Source of the DNA: Salinicola corii
Lineage (GTDB): Bacteria > Pseudomonadota > Gammaproteobacteria > Pseudomonadales > Halomonadaceae
Assembly: GCF_008298015.1 (NCBI RefSeq)
Contig: NZ_VTPX01000003.1
Location: forward strand, 316,290 to 380,289
DNA length: 64,000 bases
Direction: 5' to 3'
Part shown: positions 58,300 to 64,000 of the stretch, piece after piece
Numbering within the stretch: position 1 is the stretch's first letter
Layout: every line of letters begins with the position of its first letter
The notes under the pieces: generated by a model
The model's input: the letters and a program-made list of their open reading frames with translations, nothing else
The model's database searches: none
What the model was told of the DNA's origin: nothing
Program-made: the position numbers and the translations under genes

Positions 58300-59073
58300 T
58301 CAGGGCGACGCCACCTCCAGCCGGAAGAGCCGGTGGGTGTTGTCCCAGGCATTGGCAGCGACCGTGCCGGGATCCTGGCCTCGTAATAGCGCGACACGAG
58401 CCAGGGTCTCGTCGAGGTGGGCGGGCTCGTTGCGCTGACCCTGACGCCCGGCCAGCGGCATGTCGGGGCTGTCGGTCTCGAGCACGAAGCCGTCGCCGGG
58501 AATTGCCCGTAACGCCCGATGCAGGCGTTTGGCGCGGTCGTAAGTGATCGCGCCGCCCACGCCAAGCAGATAGCCGAGATCCAGGAAACGCCGGGCCTGT
58601 TGCGGGCTGCCACCGAAGGCGTGAATCAATCCACGTGCCGGGAGATCGAGCTGTTTCAGTCGCTTGGCCACCTGATCATCGGCGTGAACACAGTGGATGA
58701 TGGCCGGGAGCCGATACTGCTTCGCCAGTTGGAGTTGGGCTTCGAACAGTTCCCACTGACGCTCCAGCGTCGCCTCGAATCTCGCGTCGACCCCACACTC
58801 GCCGATGCCGACGAGCCCCTCGCCATGCGCTACGACCTCCTCCAGCGCCTCGAGATCGTCAGCACCATGTCGCGCGATGAAATAGGGGTGCAGGCCAAGT
58901 GCCACGACCACGTCGGCGCGCTCCCCCAGGGCCAGCACCGCCTTCCAGCGCTCGCGCGTCGTTCCGGGCACCATGAAACGCGAGACGCCGGCCGCGTGCG
59001 CACGTTCGAAAACGGCTTCGCGATCGGCGTCGAAACTGTCGAAATCGAGGTGACAGTGGGCGTCGAACAGCAT
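58300..59073 (-). CDS. tatD: TatD-family metal-dependent hydrolase
   Basis: The 257-residue protein begins MLFDAHCHLDFDSFDADREA with the HxH metal pair, and has the Glu in GIGECGVDARFE, the His in IIHCVHADDQ and the Asp in LETDSPDMPLAG. TatD proteins are 3'-5' exonucleases acting in DNA repair and RNA quality control. The variant LHPYFIARHG and shorter length suggest the YjjV-type branch. It lies 8 bp after mscL on the same strand. Confidence 0.92.
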   Translation of the reverse strand: MLFDAHCHLDFDSFDADREAVFERAHAAGVSRFMVPGTTRERWKAVLALGERADVVVALGLHPYFIARHGADDLEALEEVVAHGEGLVGIGECGVDARFEATLERQWELFEAQLQLAKQYRLPAIIHCVHADDQVAKRLKQLDLPARGLIHAFGGSPQQARRFLDLGYLLGVGGAITYDRAKRLHRALRAIPGDGFVLETDSPDMPLAGRQGQRNEPAHLDETLARVALLRGQDPGTVAANAWDNTHRLFRLEVASP

Positions 59074-59081
59074 GGCTCAGA

Positions 59082-59573
59082 TCACGGTGTCCCTTGCGGC
59101 TCGAGGTCCGACACCGGCAGGTCGGCCGTGCAGTGGCCGCACTTGGTGGCCTTGACCGGAATCGTCATGAAGCAGTGCGGGCAGGCCTTGTCCGTCGGCG
59201 CCTTGGGAGCGACGGCCTCCTCGCGCTTCATGCGGTTGATGCTGCGCACCAGCAAAAACACGGCGAAGGCCACGATGACGAAGCTGATCACGGCGTTGAG
59301 GAACAGACCGTAGTCCAGGGTGACGGCGCCAGCTTCCTGGGCAGCGGAGAGCGAGGCGTAGGGTCCCGCCGTACCGCCTTCCTTGAGCACGACGAAGAAG
59401 TTGGCAAAGTCGACGCCACCGATCAGCAGCCCCAGGATCGGGTTCATCACGTTCTTGACCAGACTCTGCACGATCAGCGTGAACGCACCGCCAATGATGA
59501 TACCCACCGCCATATCGACGACATTGCCCTTGACGGCAAACTCGCGGAACTCCTTCAGGAATTTGGAAGCCAT
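59082..59573 (-). CDS. mscL: Large-conductance mechanosensitive channel with zinc-ribbon tail
   Basis: MscL opens under membrane tension and releases solutes on hypo-osmotic shock. The start at 59573 ([20 protein letters not shown]) has AAGGAG 7 bp upstream and gives 163 residues, compared with about 136 in E. coli. Helix 1 has the pore pattern [20 protein letters not shown], and helix 2 is [20 protein letters not shown]. The extra C-terminal part has CPHC (131-134) and CGHC (145-148), a zinc ribbon in place of the usual helical bundle end. Confidence 0.95.
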   Translation of the reverse strand: MASKFLKEFREFAVKGNVVDMAVGIIIGGAFTLIVQSLVKNVMNPILGLLIGGVDFANFFVVLKEGGTAGPYASLSAAQEAGAVTLDYGLFLNAVISFVIVAFAVFLLVRSINRMKREEAVAPKAPTDKACPHCFMTIPVKATKCGHCTADLPVSDLEPQGTP

Positions 59574-59717
59574 CGACATTCTCCTTTTTGGTCGATCGCA
59601 CGGCACTCGGAGGGGACCGGCTCCCACCGGGCCGCGACGCTAGTCAGCATGGCCCAACCGCCATGGAGCGGCAAGATGAAATCGCCTCCCCTCGTCCAAT
59701 GACGGCATGGCCGTGTC

Positions 59718-61319
59718 TCAGTGCTCGCGGGTGGCCCGGAACTCGATCTCCGGCCAGCGTTCCTGGGTCATCTGGAGATTGACCCGGGTCGGCGCCAGGT
59801 AGGTCAGGTAGTCTCCGCCATCCAGGGCCAGGTTGGCGCTGCCCTTGCGCTTGAACTCATCGAGCTTCTTCGCGTCCGCGCAGTAGACCCAGCGTGCCGT
59901 ATTGACATTGACGGGCTCGTAAAGGCAGTCGACCTTGTACTCCTCCTTGAGGCGGTGCGCGACGACATCGAACTGCAGCGTACCGACCGCGCCGACGATC
60001 AGATCGTTATTGTCCAGCGGCAGGAAAACCTGGGTCGCGCCCTCCTCCGAGAGCTGCTGGAGCCCCTTCTGCAGCGCCTTCATCTTCAAGGGATCGCGCA
60101 GTCTCACCCGGCGGAACAGCTCCGGGGCGAAGTGCGGAATGCCGAGGAAGCGCATGTCCTCGCCAGCGGTGAAGGTGTCGCCGATCTGGATCGTGCCGTG
60201 ATTGTGCAGGCCGATGATGTCGCCCGGCCACGCCTCCTCGACATGAGAGCGATCGGAGGCCATGAAGGTCAGCGCGTCGGCGATCTTGACCTCCTTGCCG
60301 ATCCGGACGTGACGCATCTTCATGTTGCGTTCGTACTTGCCGGAACAGATCCGCAGAAACGCCACCCGGTCCCGATGCTTGGGATCCATGTTGGCCTGGA
60401 TCTTGAACACGAATCCGGAGAAGCGACCATCGTCGGCGACCACTTCCCGTGTATCGGTCTCTCGGACTTGGGGTGTCGGCGCGAACTCGACGAAGCCGTT
60501 GAGCATCTCGCGAACGCCGAAGTTGCCCATCGCCGTGCCGAAGTAGACCGGTGACAGTTCGCCGCGGCGATAGGCTTCCAGATCGAAGGCATGGGACGCA
60601 CCCCTTACCAGTTCGACTTCCATCCTGAGCTCTTCCGCCGCGCTTTCGCCAAGAACCCGATCGACTTCGGCGCTATCCAACCCTTCGATGCGCTTGTCTT
60701 CCGGAATCCGGTTGCCCTGCCCCTGGGTGTAGAGGTGGATCACGTCGTCGTAGAGGTGGTAGACCCCCTTGAACTGCCGGCCCATGCCGATCGGCCAGGT
60801 CATCGGCGCACATTGGATATTGAGAACGGTCTCGATCTCGTCCATCACTTCGATGGGGTCACGGGTCTCGCGATCCATCTTGTTGATGAAGGTCAGAATT
60901 GGCGTGGTGCGCAGCCGACAGACTTCCATCAGTTTGATGGTGCGGTCCTCGACGCCCTTGGCCGCATCGATGACCATCAGCGCAGAATCCACGGCGGTCA
61001 GGGTGCGATAGGTGTCCTCGGAGAAATCCTCGTGCCCGGGGGTGTCGAGCAGATTGACGATGCGTCCGTTGTAGGGGAACTGCATCACCGAGGTGGTGAC
61101 GGAGATACCGCGCTCCTGCTCCATCTTCATCCAGTCGGAGGTGGCGTGGCGCTCCGCCCGCTTGCTCTTGACCGAGCCGGCCAACTGAATGGCGTTGCCG
61201 AACAGCAACATTTTCTCGGTAATCGTCGTCTTCCCCGCGTCGGGGTGACTGATGATGGCGAAAGTGCGACGTAGGGCCGCTTCCTGGGCGAGCTGAGCAT
61301 CTGACATGAAAGGCTTCAC
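59718..61319 (-). CDS. prfC: Peptide chain release factor 3
   Basis: RF3 is a GTPase that recycles RF1/RF2 from the ribosome. The 533-residue protein has G1 [14 protein letters not shown]2 region [14 protein letters not shown]3 DTPGHEDFS, and G4 NKMDRE, then domains II and III ending in [20 protein letters not shown]. Length is normal. It is divergent from the regB-type gene. Confidence 0.97.
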   Translation of the reverse strand: MKPFMSDAQLAQEAALRRTFAIISHPDAGKTTITEKMLLFGNAIQLAGSVKSKRAERHATSDWMKMEQERGISVTTSVMQFPYNGRIVNLLDTPGHEDFSEDTYRTLTAVDSALMVIDAAKGVEDRTIKLMEVCRLRTTPILTFINKMDRETRDPIEVMDEIETVLNIQCAPMTWPIGMGRQFKGVYHLYDDVIHLYTQGQGNRIPEDKRIEGLDSAEVDRVLGESAAEELRMEVELVRGASHAFDLEAYRRGELSPVYFGTAMGNFGVREMLNGFVEFAPTPQVRETDTREVVADDGRFSGFVFKIQANMDPKHRDRVAFLRICSGKYERNMKMRHVRIGKEVKIADALTFMASDRSHVEEAWPGDIIGLHNHGTIQIGDTFTAGEDMRFLGIPHFAPELFRRVRLRDPLKMKALQKGLQQLSEEGATQVFLPLDNNDLIVGAVGTLQFDVVAHRLKEEYKVDCLYEPVNVNTARWVYCADAKKLDEFKRKGSANLALDGGDYLTYLAPTRVNLQMTQERWPEIEFRATREH

Positions 61320-61619
61320 TGACTGGGGCGACTCTCACGAGACATGGGGGCATGGCCGGGAGTTCGCGGGGAATCGAAGATGGCGGCGATTGTACGCGCT
61401 GATCCCGCAGAGTTGTAGCCGCCTGGCCTGCCTGACACCTCCGGCCGGACCTGCGACAAATGGACACTGCCCTCTCCACCCCGACGGTAGCGTCCGGGCT
61501 CACGCCACTTCCTGGCATTGCGTTAACATGGCGACGACGCTGGCGGCGATGTCGAGTCAGCCGCACCGTCGCTGTTGGACACCTTTGACGCCGTCCCCCG
61601 ACTCGATCCCGGAGAGATC
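61320..61619. other. Divergent spacer between prfC and the regB-type gene
   Basis: This 300-bp non-coding region holds the promoters of prfC and the two-component system. Short frames cross it on both strands but none is supported. I see no strong promoter match, RNA gene or repeat. Confidence 0.45.
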
Positions 61620-62891
61620 ATGCTGCAACCGCTTCCGCTCTCGACGCCGAACCGCAACCTGGTTCGCTTGACGATCGTCCGCGGTATCACCTGGACCGGT
61701 TTCCTCGCCGCAATCATCTTCGGTATCGAGGTACTGGGATTCCAGTTGCACGTTCTACCGGTCATCAGCGTCATCGTTGCCATGGGCCTGTTCAACGTGG
61801 CGACCTGGTGGCGACTGGGCCGGCCTCGCGCGGTCACCGACACCGAGTATCTGCTGCATTGGCTGGTCGACATCGCCGGACTGAGCCTGCTGTTCTACTA
61901 TACCGGGGGCTCGACCAACCCCTTCATCACCTACCTGTTGGTGCCGCTGGGGATTGCCGCTTCCACCCTGCCGTGGTCCTACGCCTGGGTTATCGCGATA
62001 GCAGCAACCGCCAGTTACACCACCATGATGCTGTTCTATCAGCCGGTTCCACAGTTGACCAACAGCACGGTCGTCTTTGGCGTCCAGTTGCATACCCTGG
62101 GCATGTGGCTGAACTTCATCCTCTCCGGCAGCCTGTTGACCTTCTTCATCTTCAAGATGGCGCACACGCTGCGCCGTCGCGACATGACCCTGTCGAAGAC
62201 GCGCGAGGCGGCGCTGCGCAACGAACAGATCCTCGCCGTGGCGACCCAGGCCGCCGGCACGGCGCACGAGCTCGGCACGCCACTATCGACGATGGCCGTT
62301 CTGCTCAAGGAGATGCGCCACGAAGCCAGCCGGCAACCATCGCTGGTGGAAGATATCGACCTGTTGCGCCACCAGGTCGACACCTGCAAGCAGCGCTTGC
62401 AGACACTCGTCGCCAATGCAGACCGGCGACGTCTGGAAAAGCCCGAGACGCTTCGCGCCACTCCCTGGCTCGAGAACCTGATTCAGCGCTGGCTGGTGCT
62501 GCGCCCCGATGTCAACCATCGCCTGGAAGTACTCGGCAAGCGCGGCCAGCCGACCATCGCCGTCGATGCGACGCTGGAGCAGGCGCTCATCAATCTGCTC
62601 AATAACGCCGCCGATGCCAGTCCCGACGCCATCGTCACCAGCCTCGACTGGAACACCGACGAAGTCGTCATCGACATCCGCGACCATGGCCCGGGCGTCC
62701 CGATGTCGATCGCGGATCAGTTGGGTGACACTTTCATCTCGACCAAGAGCAAAGGCATGGGAATCGGGCTGTTTCTGACTCACGCCACCGTCAATCGGTT
62801 TGGCGGCGGCGTGAGCCTCTACAACCACGAGGAAGGCGGCACGCTGACGGAGGTCAAGCTCCCCCGCATCAAAGTCGGCGAGAGCGTGTAG
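61620..62891 (+). CDS. regB: RegB/PrrB-type redox sensor histidine kinase
   Basis: The start at 61620 (MLQPLPLSTPNRNLVRLTIV) has GGAG upstream and gives 423 residues; an upstream in-frame ATG at 61575 is less likely. Six membrane helices fill residues 20-180, with the ubiquinone-contact motif GGSTNPF at 96-102. The H-box is GTAHELGTPLSTMAVLLKEM with His216, and the ATPase domain has LINLLNNAADAS, DHGPGVP and KGMGIGLFLTHATV. Cys256 (HQVDTCKQRL) is 40 residues after the His, the same spacing as the redox cysteine 265 to His225 in Rhodobacter RegB. It likely reports quinone redox state. Confidence 0.92.
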   Translation: MLQPLPLSTPNRNLVRLTIVRGITWTGFLAAIIFGIEVLGFQLHVLPVISVIVAMGLFNVATWWRLGRPRAVTDTEYLLHWLVDIAGLSLLFYYTGGSTNPFITYLLVPLGIAASTLPWSYAWVIAIAATASYTTMMLFYQPVPQLTNSTVVFGVQLHTLGMWLNFILSGSLLTFFIFKMAHTLRRRDMTLSKTREAALRNEQILAVATQAAGTAHELGTPLSTMAVLLKEMRHEASRQPSLVEDIDLLRHQVDTCKQRLQTLVANADRRRLEKPETLRATPWLENLIQRWLVLRPDVNHRLEVLGKRGQPTIAVDATLEQALINLLNNAADASPDAIVTSLDWNTDEVVIDIRDHGPGVPMSIADQLGDTFISTKSKGMGIGLFLTHATVNRFGGGVSLYNHEEGGTLTEVKLPRIKVGESV

Positions 62892-62926
62892 GGCTGCTGT
62901 CAATCATCCGCCAAGGAGAACCACCG

Positions 62927-63463
62927 ATGAGTGATCCGGAACGTCTACTGATCGTCGACGACGACGAGCAACTCTGTTTCGTCATGGAGCGCGCCATGCG
63001 GCGCCGGGGCTACGACGTGGTCGTTGCCCATACCCATGACCAGGCACTGGCGGCGGCAAGGGAGGCGCCGCCCGCCCTGGCGACGCTCGATCTGAAGCTG
63101 GAATCGGACTCTGGGCTGAAGCTGCTTCCCGCGCTGCTGGAAGTGGCTCCCGAGTGCCGTGTCGTGGTGTTGACGGGCTACTCGAGCATCGCCACCGCCG
63201 TGGAAGCGATGAAGCTTGGTGCCGTCAACTACCTTTGCAAGCCAGCCGACGCCGACGAGATTTTGCAATCGCTCGAGCGCGAAAGTGGCGACGTCGACGT
63301 GGAAATCGCCGACAACCCACCCTCGGTTAACCGGGTCACCTGGGAGCACATCCAGAAAGTGCTGCATGAACACGACGGCAATATCTCGGCAACCGCCCGG
63401 GCCCTGGGCATGCATCGGCGAACCCTGCAGCGTAAACTCCAGAAGCGTCCGGTGCGGCACTAA
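62927..63463 (+). CDS. regA: RegA/PrrA-type response regulator
   Basis: The 178-residue protein has a receiver domain with acidic pocket (LLIVDDDEQLCFVM), phospho-acceptor Asp55 (LATLDLKLESDSGL), LTGYSS and YLCKPAD, then a short linker and a Fis-type helix-turn-helix (NISATARALGMHRRTLQRKL) almost identical to RegA/ActR/RoxR. The start is preceded by AAGGAGA. It follows the kinase gene by 35 bp. Its targets here are unknown; in relatives it controls terminal oxidases. Confidence 0.94.
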   Translation: MSDPERLLIVDDDEQLCFVMERAMRRRGYDVVVAHTHDQALAAAREAPPALATLDLKLESDSGLKLLPALLEVAPECRVVVLTGYSSIATAVEAMKLGAVNYLCKPADADEILQSLERESGDVDVEIADNPPSVNRVTWEHIQKVLHEHDGNISATARALGMHRRTLQRKLQKRPVRH

Positions 63464-63626
63464 ACCGCCGCGGCTCGTCGTCACCCAGGCCTCGGCAGCG
63501 CTCTGCGTCGATCGGGGCTTACCGTGTCGAACCGGTCTCCGCCGTCATGAAGACGTGTTTTTTCGTACGCCCCGACGATTCCGCCGATCGCCGGGGACAC
63601 GCCATTTTCCCGATAGGAGTTCAACG

Positions 63627-64000
63627 TGGACCGCCACCAACGCCTCGACCAGGTGATCCGTATCGCCCGACAGGCCGGCGACATGATCGCTCAGGCCCGC
63701 CAGAAGCAAAACTTCTCCCACCAGTACAAGGATGGTGACGAGCTGGTGACCGAGATAGATGTCGCTGTCGATCGCATGATTGCCGAGGAACTGGAGACCC
63801 TGTTCCCGGGAGAGGCAAGACTGACTGAGGAACTGACCCCGGACCGCAGCCAACTCGAACGGAGCGGCCAGCTATGGGTCGTGGATCCCATAGACGGTAC
63901 GGTCAATTTCGCCTATGGCCATGCCCACGTCGCGGTGTCGATTGCCTTGGCGGTCAACGGAGAGGTTCAACTCGGCGTGGTTCACGCCCCTTTTCTCGGC
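63627..64000 (+). CDS. Inositol monophosphatase family protein (3' end beyond window)
   Basis: A GTG at 63627 with TAGGAG upstream starts a frame open to the right edge (124 codons seen). The N-terminal part has LDQVIRIARQAGDMIAQA, KDGDELVTEIDVAVDRMIAE, the metal-site glutamates in ARLTEEL and the Mg-binding motif WVVDPIDGTVNFAYG. This is the lithium-sensitive inositol monophosphatase fold. Members include SuhB, HisN-type and CysQ-type phosphatases; the visible part cannot decide between them. Confidence 0.88.

Noticed and set aside
57174-58613. 479-codon minus-strand frame over ygfZ
   Set aside because: Antisense shadow; ygfZ carries the KGCYTGQE signature on the plus strand.

Overview
The window is high-GC gammaproteobacterial chromosome. 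The ectABC operon for the compatible solute ectoine, a cytochrome bo3 oxidase operon, a complete Tol-Pal operon and many housekeeping genes with close Pseudomonas/Halomonas relatives point to a halophile of the Halomonadaceae (Halomonas, Salinicola, Kushneria and relatives). The genus cannot be fixed from the sequence alone. I see no rRNA, tRNA, CRISPR array, insertion sequence or prophage. Coding density is high and almost every long opposite-strand reading frame is a shadow of a real gene.

Layout. 1-2.8 kb: a KfrA-like DNA-binding coiled-coil gene cut by the left edge, with sufE divergent from it, then zur-hisI-yidD on the minus strand. 3.3-8.1 kb: cyoABCDE, ending in a strong terminator shared with the convergent ectABC operon (8.1-10.5 kb). 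10.8-13.0 kb: glutathione reductase and beta-carbonic anhydrase, divergent. 13.2-22.3 kb: a peptide ABC transporter (five genes), a LysR regulator, Xaa-Pro dipeptidase PepQ and a YheT-type hydrolase, all on the plus strand. 22.3-30.0 kb: msrA, tamB, tamA and a membrane-anchored coiled-coil protein on the minus strand. 30.3-33.1 kb: a superoxide-dismutase-like protein and a UDP-glucose-dehydrogenase-like protein, both with key catalytic residues replaced, then galU. 33.4-35.6 kb: ubiG, a mupP/gph-type phosphatase and yciK. 35.6-45.2 kb: one long minus-strand block in transcription order aspS, ruvC, ruvA, ruvB, ybgC, tolQ, tolR, tolA, tolB, pal, cpoB. 45.3-48.8 kb: an FmdB zinc ribbon, then a plus-strand set of 2-hydroxyacid dehydrogenase, PfkB sugar kinase and nucleoside hydrolase. 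48.9-54.3 kb: acylphosphatase, YihY, a HypT-like LysR regulator, cardiolipin synthase and class I fumarase. 54.5-56.8 kb: a frameshifted nei (endonuclease VIII) remnant beside uvrB. 56.8-61.3 kb: a small HMA-like protein, ygfZ, tatD, mscL with a zinc-ribbon tail, and prfC. 61.6-64 kb: a RegB/RegA-type redox two-component system and the start of an inositol-monophosphatase-family gene cut by the right edge.

How the genes work together. Envelope maintenance is the largest theme: Tol-Pal, TamAB, cardiolipin synthase, MscL and probably MupP. Salt adaptation is represented by ectABC and MscL. Redox and respiration are represented by cyo, gor, msrA, HypT-like LysR proteins and RegBA. The RegB homologue keeps both the quinone-contact motif and the redox cysteine spacing of RegB. 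Zinc appears in zur, in a zinc-ligated hisI next to it, and in an AT-rich operator-like palindrome upstream.

The observations I rate highest are the two adjacent pseudoenzyme-like genes (SOD fold without three of four metal ligands; Ugd fold without the catalytic cysteine), the coiled-coil gene placed directly before tamA, the zur-hisI linkage, and the decayed nei next to uvrB.
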